From Pseudomonadota bacterium (GTDB lineage Bacteria; Pseudomonadota; Alphaproteobacteria; Sphingomonadales; Sphingomonadaceae): a DNA stretch of 64,000 nucleotides. Below are positions 1-10,488 of this stretch, piece by piece. Made by a program: the position numbers and the translations under genes. The notes below the pieces were generated by a model that did not search any database, was not told where the DNA came from, and worked only from the letters and a program-made list of their open reading frames with translations. Position 1 is the first letter of the stretch, and each line of letters starts with the position of its first letter. The stretch is from NCBI GenBank assembly GCA_018240895.1, contig JAFEEX010000011.1, positions 1-64,000 of the forward strand, written 5' to 3'.

Positions 1-133
1 AGATAATTATGAATCAGACTCTGATCATCTCACCGTTATCAAATCGCGAACGCCGCCTGCTGTCAGACAATTGTCCACAATGTTTCAGAACAAAAGACAG
101 CCGGTTTACGTTCAAACCGTTTGGACCAGACCA

Positions 134-379
134 TCAGCCAATCTCGCTCCCCTCCACCATCGGTCTGCTTTCGCGCGTGCCGCGATACCGTGCATCCGGT
201 TCGGTCGGTCCCGGTGAGATCACCACGTAATCATCGTGCACTTCCAGCAGCGTGCCGACAAAAGGCCAGCCTTCCATCGTGCTGACCGTATAGCTTACCG
301 TATCGCCAACCTTGAAGGTGGCGGGATCGAAATTGAAATTGAACGGGCAATCCTCGCCCTCTCCGCCCATGCCGCGCAT
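134..379 (-). CDS. Conserved small protein, possible small beta-barrel
   Basis: An 81-aa protein whose start is supported by AAGGAG seven bases upstream on the minus strand. The middle (residues about 23-55, VGDTVSYTV...GTLLEVHDDYVVI) alternates hydrophobic and polar residues, as in a small SH3/KOW-like barrel. There is no signal peptide or membrane segment. It is divergent from cardiolipin synthase with 63 bp between the starts, so the two may share a promoter region. I do not recognise a named family and no function can be assigned. Coding appears real because of the ribosome binding site and a sensible composition. Confidence 0.65.
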   Translation of the reverse strand: MRGMGGEGEDCPFNFNFDPATFKVGDTVSYTVSTMEGWPFVGTLLEVHDDYVVISPGPTEPDARYRGTRESRPMVEGSEIG

Positions 380-442
380 TGTCGTTCTCCTTTACCGAGA
401 GCATAGACTTGGAATCTGCAAAGAAAAGACGGACAAGCCGCG

Positions 443-1891
443 ATGATGCCAGACCATTTCGCGATTCCTCTGCTGCTGTTCTATCTTGCGCTGATGCTGT
501 CCATGCTGCTGCGGGCAATGCTGCGCCCGCTGCGCGAACCGGCATCGCGTATTGCCTGGGTAATCACGATCCTGGTGGTGCCGGGAATCGGGATACTGGC
601 CTATCTGCTGCTGGGTGAGGCGCGGATCAGTGCCCGGCGGCGTGCGCGCTTTGCCGCGATCGAGGCGCGCCTGCCGCGGCCCGATGGCGATCCCGAAGCG
701 GCGCGGCTGGTTGGTGACGGCCCTTACGCCGCCCCGTTCGCGCGCGGACGGTCAGTCAACGGCTTGCCGCCAACGCTGTATAACCGCGCCCGGCTTGCCG
801 CTGACAGCGATGCCGCAATCAATGAAATGATCGCCGATGTCGATGCCGCGACTGAAACGGTTCACGTCTGCTTCTACATCTGGCTGGCCGATCACAACGG
901 CCTGAAGTTCAAGGACGCGCTGATCCGTGCGGCGCGGCGCGGGGTCCAGGTGCGCGCGCTGGCCGACGCGCTGGGGTCACGCAGTTTTCACCGCTCTCCC
1001 AATTGGCAAGAGCTGCTGGACGGCGGGGTTCAGGCGCGGATTGCCTTGCCGGTGGGCGGGCTGATCTGGACGCTGATTCGCGGCCGGGTGGACCTGCGCA
1101 ATCACCGCAAGGTGGTGGTGGTGGACAACCGGATCGCCTGGTGCGGCAGCCAGAACTGCGCCGACGCCGCGTTTGAAATCAAGCCGCGCTTCGCCCCATG
1201 GGTGGACATCATGACGCGCTGGACCGGCCCGGTGGCGCGGCATTGCCAGTTTCTGTTCGCGGGTGACTGGATGGCGGAACACGGCGATGACATTACCGCC
1301 CTGCTTGCCCCCGGCCCGGCCCATGCCACCGGCCAGATCGCCGGAATCCCCGCGCAAGTGATCGGCACCGGCCCGGTTCTGTCCTACGCCGCGATGACCG
1401 AATGCTTCACCGAACTGATCCATTCCGCGCGGCAGGAACTGGTGATCACCACGCCCTATTTCGTGCCGGACGAACAATTGCTGTTCGCTATTCTTTCAGC
1501 AGCCCGGCGCGGGGTGCGGGTTGTGCTGGTGCTGCCCCGCCGCAATGACAGCTGGATCGTGGCCGGGGCCAGCCGCAGCACCTATGCCGATCTGCTGCTG
1601 GCCGGGGTTCATCTGTACGAATTCCGCCCCGGCCTGCTTCATGCCAAGACCATGGTTGCTGACAATGTGACGGTGCTGATCGGTTCAGCCAATCTGGACC
1701 GGCGCAGTTTCGAACTCAATTTCGAGAACAACATCCTGTTCACCGATCCAGCCTTTGCCGCAGAAATCCGCGCGCGGCAGGATCACTGGCTGTCCCAGTC
1801 AGGCCGGGTCACGATTGAACGGGTCAAGAATTTCGGGCTGGCCGAACGGCTGTGGCAGAACCTGATGGCGATGTTCAGTCCGCTGCTTTAA
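443..1891 (+). CDS. cls: Cardiolipin synthase, phospholipase D family
   Basis: A 482-aa membrane enzyme that condenses two phosphatidylglycerols (or PG with another phospholipid) to cardiolipin. Two hydrophobic segments at the N terminus (about residues 5-25 and 38-58) anchor it in the inner membrane. The two PLD active-site motifs are visible: HRKVVVVD near residue 220 and HAKTMVAD near residue 399, each followed by the usual GS(Q/A)N. The length matches bacterial Cls. The start is ATG-ATG with only a weak ribosome binding site. The family is certain; which of the Cls paralogue types it represents is not resolved. Confidence 0.93.
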   Translation: MMPDHFAIPLLLFYLALMLSMLLRAMLRPLREPASRIAWVITILVVPGIGILAYLLLGEARISARRRARFAAIEARLPRPDGDPEAARLVGDGPYAAPFARGRSVNGLPPTLYNRARLAADSDAAINEMIADVDAATETVHVCFYIWLADHNGLKFKDALIRAARRGVQVRALADALGSRSFHRSPNWQELLDGGVQARIALPVGGLIWTLIRGRVDLRNHRKVVVVDNRIAWCGSQNCADAAFEIKPRFAPWVDIMTRWTGPVARHCQFLFAGDWMAEHGDDITALLAPGPAHATGQIAGIPAQVIGTGPVLSYAAMTECFTELIHSARQELVITTPYFVPDEQLLFAILSAARRGVRVVLVLPRRNDSWIVAGASRSTYADLLLAGVHLYEFRPGLLHAKTMVADNVTVLIGSANLDRRSFELNFENNILFTDPAFAAEIRARQDHWLSQSGRVTIERVKNFGLAERLWQNLMAMFSPLL

Positions 1892-1909
1892 CCGCCGGCC
1901 GCCCCCCGT

Positions 1910-2158
1910 TTAGCCGGATTTCGCCTTGGCAATGATCGCCGCGATTTCGTCCAGCAGGCCCAGTCGCTGTTTCTTGAGCGATTCCGCATATTCGTCCGAT
2001 GGCGTTTCGACGCCGGCCTCGATCCGGTGAATCTCGTCATTCACCCGGTGATAGCGCTCTGCCAGGGTAGCAAAGTGCGGGTTGTTGAGCTTCAGATCGT
2101 GCAGGATCGCGCGATCAGCGGGGAATTCGTCAGCCAGCTCATGAGGGGTATTTGACAT
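1910..2158 (-). CDS. DUF465 (YdcH-type) small helical protein
   Basis: An 82-aa, strongly helical, charged protein. The pattern LHDLKLNNPHFATLAERYHRVNDEIHRIEAG and the C-terminal KKQRLGLLDEIAAII are typical of the DUF465/YdcH family, which forms short antiparallel coiled-coil hairpins. The molecular role of the family is unknown. The gene is convergent with cls (18 bp between stops) and lies downstream of ndk, but is separated from ndk by a strong terminator, so it is probably transcribed alone. Confidence 0.85.
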   Translation of the reverse strand: MSNTPHELADEFPADRAILHDLKLNNPHFATLAERYHRVNDEIHRIEAGVETPSDEYAESLKKQRLGLLDEIAAIIAKAKSG

Positions 2159-2250
2159 CCGTGCTCCAATGCATGGGGTTGATGGATGGATAGTGGCAAA
2201 GCGCCTGCAACCTTGTCTTGCGATCGGTCAAAACATTCAACAAAAATGCA

Positions 2251-2282
2251 AAAGGGCCGCCGGATTGAACCGGCGGCCCTTT
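2251..2282 (-). terminator. Rho-independent terminator of ndk
   Basis: A perfect 13-bp inverted repeat (arms 2251-2263 and 2270-2282, 6-nt loop, GC-rich core GGGCCGCCGG). Read on the minus strand it ends in TTTT followed by further T-rich sequence, 25 bp after the ndk stop. The arms end in A/T runs on both sides, so it may also work on the plus strand, but no plus-strand gene ends here. Confidence 0.85.
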
Positions 2283-2307
2283 CATTCATGCCGAAAGGAC
2301 GGTGGGG

Positions 2308-2730
2308 TCAGCCCACGATTTCTTCTGGCTTGAAGAAGTAGGCGATTTCGATCGCCGCGTTTTCATCCGAGTCAGAACCGTGAACCGAATTGGCCTCGAT
2401 CGATTCGGCCAGTTCCTTGCGGATCGTGCCGGGTGCGGCGTCCTTGGGGTTGGTTGCGCCCATCACGTCACGGTTGCGCTGCATGGCGTCTTCGCCTTCC
2501 AGCACCTGCACCACGACCGGGCCGCTGATCATGAAATCAACCAGTTCGCCAAAGAACGGGCGTTCCTTGTGAACCGCGTAAAAACCTTCGGCCTGCTGTC
2601 GGCTCATGTGGATGCGCTTTGATGCGACGACGCGCAGCCCGGCGTCTTCCAGCATTTTGGTAACCGCGCCGGTCAGGTTGCGGCGGGTGGCATCGGGCTT
2701 GATGATCGAAAAGGTGCGGGTAACCGCCAT
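2308..2730 (-). CDS. ndk: Nucleoside diphosphate kinase
   Basis: A 140-aa enzyme that transfers the gamma phosphate of ATP to NDPs through a phosphohistidine. The family signature N-S-V-H-G-S-D-S near residues 114-121 holds the catalytic histidine, and the N-terminal [14 protein letters not shown] is typical. The start at 2730 was preferred over upstream codons because AAGGA lies at the right distance and it gives the standard family length. A strong terminator follows. Confidence 0.97.
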   Translation of the reverse strand: MAVTRTFSIIKPDATRRNLTGAVTKMLEDAGLRVVASKRIHMSRQQAEGFYAVHKERPFFGELVDFMISGPVVVQVLEGEDAMQRNRDVMGATNPKDAAPGTIRKELAESIEANSVHGSDSDENAAIEIAYFFKPEEIVG

Positions 2731-2815
2731 GGGACATTCCTTGAGAATTGTTTTGGTCTGGAAAGGTGGCGCGCCACTAGCCGCTAAAATGCTGCACCGC
2801 AAGACGATGACGCGT

Positions 2816-3247
2816 TCACGCCGCCTTTACCCAGCGTCCGTCCTCCTGCCGCCAGTAATTGCGCTGCAAGCCTTCCTTCCCGTCAAGATTGCGCCAGGTA
2901 GCGCGGGCACCATCAATGGTATCGCCATCAAACAGCAGGAACGCACGGTCAAATTGCAACGCTTCCTCGCGCCAGCGCCCGTCCGCCAGGGCAATGTGGC
3001 GGGCACCGTTGGCAGGCTGGACGGCATCGGCGATCAGGATCGGCTGGCGTTCGTCATGCCCCGCGCCGGCCTCGCCGTGGGCCAGGAATACGCCGCGTTC
3101 CCACAGCGCGCGGTCTATCCGCCCGGTCAGGTCTGCATCGGCCGATACCACCAGCAGCCGTTCCCCCGACGCGATCACCTTTCCGGCGATCAGCGCCAGC
3201 GCCGCTTCGGCGGGATCGCGGCTGAGCTGATAGAAATCAACCTGCAC
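2816..3247 (-). CDS. holC: DNA polymerase III chi subunit
   Basis: A 143-aa HolC, the clamp-loader accessory protein that links the replisome to SSB. The N terminus ([24 protein letters not shown]), the central [14 protein letters not shown] and the RQPILIADA segment follow the family layout. It lies 11 bp downstream of pepA on the same strand, an arrangement common in alphaproteobacteria, so the two are probably co-transcribed. Confidence 0.93.
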   Translation of the reverse strand: MQVDFYQLSRDPAEAALALIAGKVIASGERLLVVSADADLTGRIDRALWERGVFLAHGEAGAGHDERQPILIADAVQPANGARHIALADGRWREEALQFDRAFLLFDGDTIDGARATWRNLDGKEGLQRNYWRQEDGRWVKAA

Positions 3248-3258
3248 CGGGCCTGCCC

Positions 3259-4722
3259 CTACCCCTCAAGGTTGTCCCGCACGAAGCGATCAAGCACGCG
3301 CACGCCATAACCCGTTGCGCCCTTGTCCCAGGTCTGGCCCGGCTTGGCCGCCCAGACCATTCCGGCAATATCCAGGTGCGCCCAGGGACGCCCCTTGTCG
3401 ACAAAGCGCTGGATGAACTGCGCCGCGGTGATCGATCCGCCTTCGCGCGGGCCAACGTTCTTCATATCGGCAATCGGGCTGTCGATCAGCTTGTCATAGG
3501 CCGGGCCAAGCGGGAAGCGCCACAGCTTGTCGCCCGATGTTTCGCCCGCCGCCAGCAGCTTGGCCGCCAGCGCATCATCGTTGGAAAAGATCCCGCCATG
3601 CTCGTTGCCAAGCGAAATGATCATCGCCCCGGTCAGCGTCGCCAGATCGACGACCGCGACGGGATCATATTCCTTCTGCGTCCAGGTGATCGCATCGCAC
3701 AGCACCAGCCGCCCTTCGGCGTCGGTGTTGATCACTTCAATCGTCTGGCCCGACATGGAGGTGACGACATCGCCCGGGCGCTGTGCGCCGCCATCGGGCA
3801 TGTTTTCAACCAGCCCGCATACGCCTATGACATTGGCCCTGGCCTTGCGCTTTGCGAGGGCAAGCATGGCCCCGGCAACCGCCCCGGCCCCGCCCATGTC
3901 CCACTTCATGTCCTCCATCCCGGCGGCGGGTTTCAGGCTGATGCCGCCAGTGTCAAAGGTTACGCCCTTGCCGACGAAGGCGGTGGGCTTTTCTCCCTTG
4001 GCCCCGCCCAGCCATTCCATGACCAGTATCCGGGCTGGCCGCACCGATCCCTGCGCCACGCCCAGCAGCGCGCCCATGCCCAGCGCCGCCATTTCCGTGT
4101 CATCCAGCACCCGGATATTGACCCCGGTGCCCTTCAGCCGGGCGGAAACCCGTTCAACGAAGCTTTCGGGATAGATCACATTGGCCGGCTCGGTCACCAG
4201 TTCACGGGTCAGTTCCACGCCCTGGGCCAGGGCATCCTCTGCCTCCCACGCGGTCTGGATTCCATCGGGCGCGCCGACCACGCGGATCGTTGCCAGCGTT
4301 GCCTTCTGCTCATCGGGCAGGCGGGTGCGATAGATATCATGCCGCCAGGCGCGCAGCCGTGCCCCCAGCAGCACTGCAACGGCCTCTGCCGGATCAAGAC
4401 GGCTGCCGGTGAAATCGATGGTCAGCGCCGTTTCCCCCGATGCGGCATATTTGGCGGCAAGCGCAGCCCCCGCCTTTTCCAGCGCGGCACTGCGGTCTTT
4501 TGACCCCGGCTCTCCCGCCCCGGCAAGCGCCAGCCGCGCCACAGCGCCGTTTTGCGAAACGAACCCTTCAAAGAATTGCCCAGCCTTGCCCGAAAAGCGT
4601 GAGGCGTCTGCACCGGCCACCAGTGCAGGATCAAGATCACCGGGCAGCGCATTCTGGTTGACGATCCGGGCGACGGGGCCATCGGAACCGGCGGGCAAAG
4701 CGGAAAGAAATTCGATTTTCAT
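3259..4722 (-). CDS. pepA: Leucyl aminopeptidase, M17 family
   Basis: A 487-aa cytosolic dimetal aminopeptidase that trims N-terminal residues from peptides. The M17 signature NTDAEGRL is present near residue 333, preceded by KGVTFDTGGISLKP with the lysine and aspartate metal/catalytic residues. The start at 4722 (MKIEFLSALPAGSDG) gives the family length; the open frame extends further upstream, but that part has no homology-like composition and would reach into the lptD start. It is divergent from lptD with 97 bp between starts and is followed by holC. Confidence 0.95.
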   Translation of the reverse strand: MKIEFLSALPAGSDGPVARIVNQNALPGDLDPALVAGADASRFSGKAGQFFEGFVSQNGAVARLALAGAGEPGSKDRSAALEKAGAALAAKYAASGETALTIDFTGSRLDPAEAVAVLLGARLRAWRHDIYRTRLPDEQKATLATIRVVGAPDGIQTAWEAEDALAQGVELTRELVTEPANVIYPESFVERVSARLKGTGVNIRVLDDTEMAALGMGALLGVAQGSVRPARILVMEWLGGAKGEKPTAFVGKGVTFDTGGISLKPAAGMEDMKWDMGGAGAVAGAMLALAKRKARANVIGVCGLVENMPDGGAQRPGDVVTSMSGQTIEVINTDAEGRLVLCDAITWTQKEYDPVAVVDLATLTGAMIISLGNEHGGIFSNDDALAAKLLAAGETSGDKLWRFPLGPAYDKLIDSPIADMKNVGPREGGSITAAQFIQRFVDKGRPWAHLDIAGMVWAAKPGQTWDKGATGYGVRVLDRFVRDNLEG

Positions 4723-4819
4723 GCGGGCTCCCACGGCAAGGGCTGGCCTTGCGACAAAGCGTTGAGGCAAATGATTTGCGTGGATTGCAGTTAGGCGCGG
4801 GCGGTGCGATAGGCAAGCC

Positions 4820-7111
4820 ATGGTCCCTGCGCCGCGGCCCCGACCGCAACCGTTTGAATTTTCTGTTTCGGGTAGGCGTTGTGGCGCTGCCCTGTTTGCG
4901 CTCGCGCTTCTGGCGATGTCCGCGCGGGCCCAGGCGCAGGATGCGGCAAGCCCTCATCTGGCCGATACCGCAGGCAGCACCGCGCAGGCGGTTGCCGTGG
5001 AAAGCGATCAGATCGCCTTCGAAGCGGACGGCGTGTCTTACGACAACGATGGCGATGCGGTAACCGCGTCGGGCAATGTGGTACTGCGACGCGACAAGCA
5101 ATCGGTGCGCGCCGATCAGGTGGTGTGGCACCGCAAGACCGGGCAGATCATGGCCACCGGCAACATCCGGTTAGTCGATCCCGATGGCAACCAGCTGTTT
5201 TCCGATTCGCTGGAACTGACGGACCAGTTCAAGACCGGGGCGATGCAGCATATGCTGCTGGCGCTGCGCGAAGGCGGACGGCTGGCGGCGATCAAGGGGG
5301 AACGCGGCGCGGACGGGCGGATATATCTGTCCAATGCCGCCTACAGCGCCTGCGCGGTGGAGGATGACAAGGGCTGCCCGCGCAATCCAAGCTGGCGGAT
5401 CACCTCGCAAAAGGTGGTGTTCGATCCTGACAAGAAGCAGGTCCGCTTTACCGGCGCGCGGCTTGAACTGTTTGGCGCGCGGTTGATGCCCTTGCCGGGC
5501 CTGGTCCTGGCGACCGATGGCCGCCCGATCAACGGCCTGCTGATCCCCGACATCCGCTATTCGACGTCCAACGGGATTGAGCTGGTCAACACCTGGTATC
5601 AACGCCTTGGCGCCAACAAGGATCTGGCGGTATCCGGCTATCTCTACACCAAGGCGGCACCGATGGTTGCGGCAACCTATCGCCAGCTTGCCAGCCAGGG
5701 TGCGTTCCAGATCACCGGCTATGCCACCTATGGATCGCGCATTCCGATTTCGACGGCCACCGCAACCAGCCAGAATGACTTTCGCGGCTATATCAACGCC
5801 AATGGCAGGTTTCAGTTCGATCCCAACTGGAGCCTGACCTTTTCGGGCAGGGCCGTCACCGACCGGACTTTCCTGCGCCGCTATGACATCAGCCGCGATG
5901 ATCGGCTGCGTTCGATGATCGATCTGGAGCGGATTGATGACACCAGCTATCTGTCAATCGCCGGGTGGGCCACGCAGACGCTGCGGGCCGGTGACAGTCA
6001 GGGGCAGGTGCCGATCGCGCTGCCGGTGATCGATTACCGGCGGCGGCTGTCCGATCCGGTGCTGGGCGGCAAGGTGGAACTGCAACTGAACTCGCTGGCG
6101 ATCACCCGTACCGCCGGTCAGGACACGCAGCGCGCCTTTGCCAGTGCGCGGTGGGATTTGCGCAGGCTGACCCCCTGGGGCCAGGAAGTGACCTTTACCA
6201 CCCTGCTGCGCGGCGATGTCTATCACACCGATCAGACCGGACTGACCAGCACGGCAATCTATCGCGGCAATCCGGGCTGGGAACTGCGCGGCCTCGCCAC
6301 CACGGCAATGGACGTGAAATGGCCGCTGGTCGGTGCACTCATGGGCGGCACCCAGGTTCTGACCCCACGTTTTCAGGTGGTGGCCAGCCCCACCCTGGCC
6401 AACCTTTCCGTCCCCAATGAGGATAGCCGGGCGATCGATCTGGAAGATTCCAACCTGTTCGCGCTCAACCGCTTTCCCGGCTATGACCGGGTGGAAGACG
6501 GGGTGCGGTTTACCTATGGCTTTGACTGGGCGTGGGAACGGCCCAACTGGCGGATCATTTCCACGATCGGTCAATCCTATCGCCTGACCAGCCGCCCCAC
6601 CCTGCTGCCCAGCGGCACCGGCCTGTCCGACCGGACATCCGACATTGTCGGGCGGACCGAGATACGGTTCAAGGACTTCGTCAAGTTCACTCATCGCTAC
6701 CGGCTCGACAAGAGCAATCTGGCGGTGCGGCGCAACGAATTTGACGCGGCGGTCGGCTCCAACCGAACTTACGCAGAGGTTGGCTATCTGCGGCTGAATC
6801 GCAACATCAGCTCCGCTATCGAGGATCTGCGCGACCGTGAAGAGGTCCGGTTTGCCGGCAGGGTAGGCTTTGCGCGCTATTGGTCAATCTTCGGATCGGG
6901 CGTGATTGACCTGACCAGTTCAAAGGAAGATCCCACTCTGGTCGGGGCCGATGGATTTCAGCCGGTCCGCACCCGGCTTGGCGCGGCTTACCGTGATGAT
7001 TGCATCGAACTCGATTTCACCTGGCGGCGTGACTATGTGGCGACCGGGGACGCGCGGATGGGCAACACCTTTGAAGTGCATTTCGCGATCCGCAACCTCG
7101 GCTTCCGGTGA
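4820..7111 (+). CDS. lptD: LPS-assembly outer-membrane protein LptD
   Basis: A 763-aa beta-barrel that, with LptE, inserts lipopolysaccharide into the outer leaflet. A signal peptide (hydrophobic ALFALALLAMSARAQA, cut near residue 40) is followed by an OstA-like jelly-roll domain (about residues 50-160, with DGVSYDNDGDAVTASGNVVLRRD) and a C-terminal barrel of alternating aromatic/polar strands. The last residue region VHFAIRNLGFR resembles a barrel-closing strand. It heads the conserved order lptD-surA-pdxA-rsmA. Confidence 0.94.
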   Translation: MVPAPRPRPQPFEFSVSGRRCGAALFALALLAMSARAQAQDAASPHLADTAGSTAQAVAVESDQIAFEADGVSYDNDGDAVTASGNVVLRRDKQSVRADQVVWHRKTGQIMATGNIRLVDPDGNQLFSDSLELTDQFKTGAMQHMLLALREGGRLAAIKGERGADGRIYLSNAAYSACAVEDDKGCPRNPSWRITSQKVVFDPDKKQVRFTGARLELFGARLMPLPGLVLATDGRPINGLLIPDIRYSTSNGIELVNTWYQRLGANKDLAVSGYLYTKAAPMVAATYRQLASQGAFQITGYATYGSRIPISTATATSQNDFRGYINANGRFQFDPNWSLTFSGRAVTDRTFLRRYDISRDDRLRSMIDLERIDDTSYLSIAGWATQTLRAGDSQGQVPIALPVIDYRRRLSDPVLGGKVELQLNSLAITRTAGQDTQRAFASARWDLRRLTPWGQEVTFTTLLRGDVYHTDQTGLTSTAIYRGNPGWELRGLATTAMDVKWPLVGALMGGTQVLTPRFQVVASPTLANLSVPNEDSRAIDLEDSNLFALNRFPGYDRVEDGVRFTYGFDWAWERPNWRIISTIGQSYRLTSRPTLLPSGTGLSDRTSDIVGRTEIRFKDFVKFTHRYRLDKSNLAVRRNEFDAAVGSNRTYAEVGYLRLNRNISSAIEDLRDREEVRFAGRVGFARYWSIFGSGVIDLTSSKEDPTLVGADGFQPVRTRLGAAYRDDCIELDFTWRRDYVATGDARMGNTFEVHFAIRNLGFR

Positions 7112-7263
7112 TAGGGCAAACAGGCGCATTGGCAGCCCCGTGCAAACAGGCTATCCGCCGCCCACAGATGGATCACGCTCAGCCAGGGTTAAGCCGCATC
7201 GCTCCAATTCGCGCGGCAGGTCCGGCTGGGTGCAGACCCGCCGTTTTTGGGAATTGACACACG

Positions 7264-8610
7264 GTGAAACTGATTACGTCCTTGCGCAATCCGGCCCATG
7301 CGGCCCTTGCCCCGTTGATTGCCGCAGCACTGTCGTTTGGCGGAGTGGCGCGCGCGCAGGAAGCATCGGGCGCGCTGAACCTGCCTGACAATCCGCAATT
7401 CTTCGCCAAGGAAGACCCCAACAACCGCAAGGCCAAGGTGGTGATCAATGGTGAGGTTATTACCGGCACCGATGTCGATCAGCGCGTCGCGCTGATTGTC
7501 GCGGCCAGCGGCAACAAGATTTCGCCCGAAGAACTGCAACGGCTGAAGTTGCAGGTGCTGCGCAACCTGATGGACGAAACACTGCAAATCCAGGAAGCCA
7601 ACATCCAGAAGGTTTCTGTCGACGAATCCGAAGTCGACCAGACCTATGCCCGCGTCGCGAGCCAGAACTTTGGCCAGGATACCAAGGCGATGGACGCCTA
7701 TCTTCAGAAGATAAATTCATCGCCAGCCTCGCTAAAACGGCAAATTCGCGGGGAGCTTTCGTGGCAGCGGCTGCTGCGCCGCAATGTCCAGCCCTTCGTC
7801 AACGTTTCTGACGAAGAGGTTCGCGACGTGATCAAGCGGATGCAGGATGCCAAGGGCACCGAGGAATACCGCGTCGGCGAAATCTTCCTTTCCGCCACCG
7901 ATGAGAACAAGGCAGCGGTTTTCGAAAACGCCAAGAAGATCGTCGATCAGCTCAAGGCGGGCGGATCGTTCCAGGGCTATGCCCGCCAATATTCCGAAGC
8001 CTCGACCGCGGCCGTTGGCGGCGATCTTGGCTGGATCAGGCTGGGCCAGTTGCCCAACGAACTGGGCAGCGCATTGCAGCAGCTTTCCCCCGGGCAGCTG
8101 GTCGGCCCGATCGAAACCCGCGGCGGCTTTTCGATACTGGTTGAAATTGACAAGCGCCAGGTGCTGACCGCCGATCCGCGCGATGCGGTCCTCAGCCTCA
8201 AGCAAATCTCGATCAGCTTCCCCAAGGGCACGACCGAGGCCCAGGCCACCGCACGCGCCAAACAGTTTGCCGATGCGATGCACACCGCACGGGGATGCAG
8301 CACGGTTGATCCGATTGCCCAGAGCCTTGGTGCGGATGTGGTCACCAACGATCAGATGAAGGCGCGCGATCTGCCCGCGCAGCTTCAGCATATGGTGCTG
8401 GGCCTGTCGCTGGGCGAAACCACCGCCCCGTTCGGATCGATCGAGGAAGGGGTGCGCGTGCTGATGCTGTGCGGGCGGGATGATCCCAAGACGGCAACCG
8501 AGCCGAATTTTGAGGAAATCCAGTCCCAGATCGAGGATGAACGGGTCAACAAGCGCGCCCAGACCTATCTGCGTGACCTGCGCCGCGACGCGATCATCGA
8601 TTACGATTGA
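7264..8610 (+). CDS. surA: Periplasmic chaperone / peptidyl-prolyl isomerase SurA
   Basis: A 448-aa periplasmic chaperone for outer-membrane proteins such as the adjacent LptD. It starts with GTG and has a signal peptide ending near AQEAS. A SurA N-terminal helical domain (about residues 40-190) is followed by a parvulin domain (about 200-305, containing GGDLGWIRLGQLP and GGFSILVEIDKR). A second parvulin-like region (about 308-430) is degenerate. Its stop overlaps the pdxA start (TGATG). Confidence 0.93.
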   Translation: MKLITSLRNPAHAALAPLIAAALSFGGVARAQEASGALNLPDNPQFFAKEDPNNRKAKVVINGEVITGTDVDQRVALIVAASGNKISPEELQRLKLQVLRNLMDETLQIQEANIQKVSVDESEVDQTYARVASQNFGQDTKAMDAYLQKINSSPASLKRQIRGELSWQRLLRRNVQPFVNVSDEEVRDVIKRMQDAKGTEEYRVGEIFLSATDENKAAVFENAKKIVDQLKAGGSFQGYARQYSEASTAAVGGDLGWIRLGQLPNELGSALQQLSPGQLVGPIETRGGFSILVEIDKRQVLTADPRDAVLSLKQISISFPKGTTEAQATARAKQFADAMHTARGCSTVDPIAQSLGADVVTNDQMKARDLPAQLQHMVLGLSLGETTAPFGSIEEGVRVLMLCGRDDPKTATEPNFEEIQSQIEDERVNKRAQTYLRDLRRDAIIDYD

Positions 8611-9614
8611 TGGAACCCGCGCCGCTCGCTGTATCGCTGGGCGATCCGGCGGGCGTTGGGCCGGAACTGATCGTTCAGGCCTGGGCGCAGCGCGATGCCG
8701 AAGGACTGCAACCGTTCTTCGCTGCTGGCGGGGCCGATCTGCTGGCCATGGCGGCCAGAACGCGCGGGATCGACCTGCCGGTCGTCCAGATTTTCCATCC
8801 GGTCGAGGCATTGGACTGTTTCCATCGCGCCCTGCCCGTGCTGGCCGGTGCCGACGGAGACTATACCCCCGGCCTGCCCGACCGGGACGGTGCGCGGCTG
8901 GCGCTTGCCTCGCTGACCGAAGCCGTCCGCCTTACCATCGAAGGCGGGGCCGAGGGGGTTGTTACCGGCCCGATCGCGAAAGCGCGGCTGGCAGAGGTTG
9001 GCTTCACTTATCCCGGCCAGACCGAATTCGTTGCCGAGGCCTGCGAGGTTCACCCCGGCGATGCGGTGATGATGCTGGCCGGACCGCGCCTGCGCACCGT
9101 GCCGCTGACGGTTCACATTCCGCTGGAGCGGGTGGCCACCGAACTGAGCGATGCGCTGATCGAGCGCAAGGGCCGGATCGTCGCCATGGCGCTGATGCGC
9201 GATTTCGGGATTGCCGCGCCGCGCATCGCGGTCGCCGCGCTCAATCCCCACGCGGGCGAGGAAGGCCGCATGGGCGATCAGGAAGCAAGGCTGATAGCGC
9301 CCGCGATCGAACGGCTGCGCACGGAGGGCATCGCCATCGACGGCCCCTTCCCCGCTGACGGCCTGTTCGCCCCGCGCAGCCGCGAAAGTTTCGACGTGGC
9401 GCTGTGTATGTACCACGATCAGGCGCTGATCCCGCTGAAGACGCTGGATTTCGATTCCGGGGTCAATGTTACGCTGGGCCTGCCGATCATCCGCACCAGC
9501 CCCGATCACGGCACCGCCTTTGGCATCGCCGGCAAGGACATTGCCGATCCGGGCGCGATGATCGCCGCAATCCGCATGGCCGGTGAATGCGCCGAGCGGA
9601 GGTATGGCGGGTGA
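8610..9614 (+). CDS. pdxA: 4-hydroxythreonine-4-phosphate dehydrogenase
   Basis: A 334-aa enzyme of DXP-dependent pyridoxal phosphate synthesis. Family marks are [12 protein letters not shown] at the N terminus, [20 protein letters not shown] and the metal-binding [12 protein letters not shown]. The ATG at 8610 overlaps the surA stop by one base, and its own stop overlaps the rsmA GTG, so the three genes are translationally coupled. Confidence 0.96.
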   Translation: MEPAPLAVSLGDPAGVGPELIVQAWAQRDAEGLQPFFAAGGADLLAMAARTRGIDLPVVQIFHPVEALDCFHRALPVLAGADGDYTPGLPDRDGARLALASLTEAVRLTIEGGAEGVVTGPIAKARLAEVGFTYPGQTEFVAEACEVHPGDAVMMLAGPRLRTVPLTVHIPLERVATELSDALIERKGRIVAMALMRDFGIAAPRIAVAALNPHAGEEGRMGDQEARLIAPAIERLRTEGIAIDGPFPADGLFAPRSRESFDVALCMYHDQALIPLKTLDFDSGVNVTLGLPIIRTSPDHGTAFGIAGKDIADPGAMIAAIRMAGECAERRYGG

Positions 9615-10432
9615 TCCTTCCCCCCTTGCGCGAGGTCATTTCGCGTCACGGCCTGTCCGCCAGCAAGGCGCTGGGCCAGAACTTTCTGTTCGATGAGCAG
9701 CTGCTGGACCGGATCGCGGCGATTCCGGGCAAGCTTGATGGGCAGCAAGTGCTGGAAATCGGCCCTGGTCCGGGCGGGCTGACCCGCGCGCTGCTGCGCG
9801 CCGGGGCGCAGGTCATCGCGATCGAGATGGACCGCCGCTGCCAGCCTGCCCTGGCTGAGCTGGCCGAAGCCTTCCCCGGCAAATTGCGCGTGATCGAGGG
9901 GGATGCGATGAAGGTCGATCACGGCATCGCCGGCCCTTACCATGTCGTTGCCAACCTGCCTTACAATGTCGGCACCGCCCTATTGGTTGGCTGGCTGGGC
10001 GGGCAGGACTGGCCTCCACAATGGGCCAGCCTGACCCTGATGTTCCAGCTTGAGGTTGCCCAGCGGATCGTCGCCGAAGCGGGCAGCGACGCCTATGGCC
10101 GGCTTGCCGTGCTGGCGCAGTGGCGATCGGCCGCGAAGGTTGCGATGAAGGTCCACCGCAGCGCCTTCACCCCGCCGCCCAAGGTGATGAGCGCTGTGGT
10201 CCACCTGACTCCATCGGCAATGCCTCAAGGCGTTTCGGCGCGCGCGCTTGAACGGGTTACCGAGGCCGCCTTTGGCCAGCGCCGCAAGATGCTGCGCCAA
10301 AGCCTGAAGGGCGTGCCGGGGGCGCTCGCCGCATTGGAAACGCTTGGCATTGACCCGCAGCGCCGCGCCGAAACGCTGAGCGTGGCGGAATTTGTGGAGA
10401 TCGCGCGGAAATTGAGTCCGCTGCAGGAATAA
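9611..10432 (+). CDS. rsmA: 16S rRNA dimethyladenosine transferase KsgA/RsmA
   Basis: A 273-aa SAM-dependent methyltransferase that dimethylates two adjacent adenines near the 3' end of 16S r[13 protein letters not shown], the SAM loop [14 protein letters not shown], and the catalytic NLPYNVGT are all present. I place the start at GTG 9611 because GGAGG lies eight bases upstream (9598-9602) and it forms a GTGA overlap with the pdxA stop; an ATG at 9587 in the same frame is the alternative. Confidence 0.95.
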   Translation: MILPPLREVISRHGLSASKALGQNFLFDEQLLDRIAAIPGKLDGQQVLEIGPGPGGLTRALLRAGAQVIAIEMDRRCQPALAELAEAFPGKLRVIEGDAMKVDHGIAGPYHVVANLPYNVGTALLVGWLGGQDWPPQWASLTLMFQLEVAQRIVAEAGSDAYGRLAVLAQWRSAAKVAMKVHRSAFTPPPKVMSAVVHLTPSAMPQGVSARALERVTEAAFGQRRKMLRQSLKGVPGALAALETLGIDPQRRAETLSVAEFVEIARKLSPLQE

Positions 10433-10488
10433 TTTGCCAAGCTTTTGGCGGTAAACCCTGCTCACCAATCGCTTTGGAAAGGCCAGAC

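Noticed and set aside
1..133. Short plus-strand frame at the left edge (from base 9)
   Set aside because: It overlaps the better-supported minus-strand gene at 134-379 and lacks a ribosome binding site and any recognisable domain.
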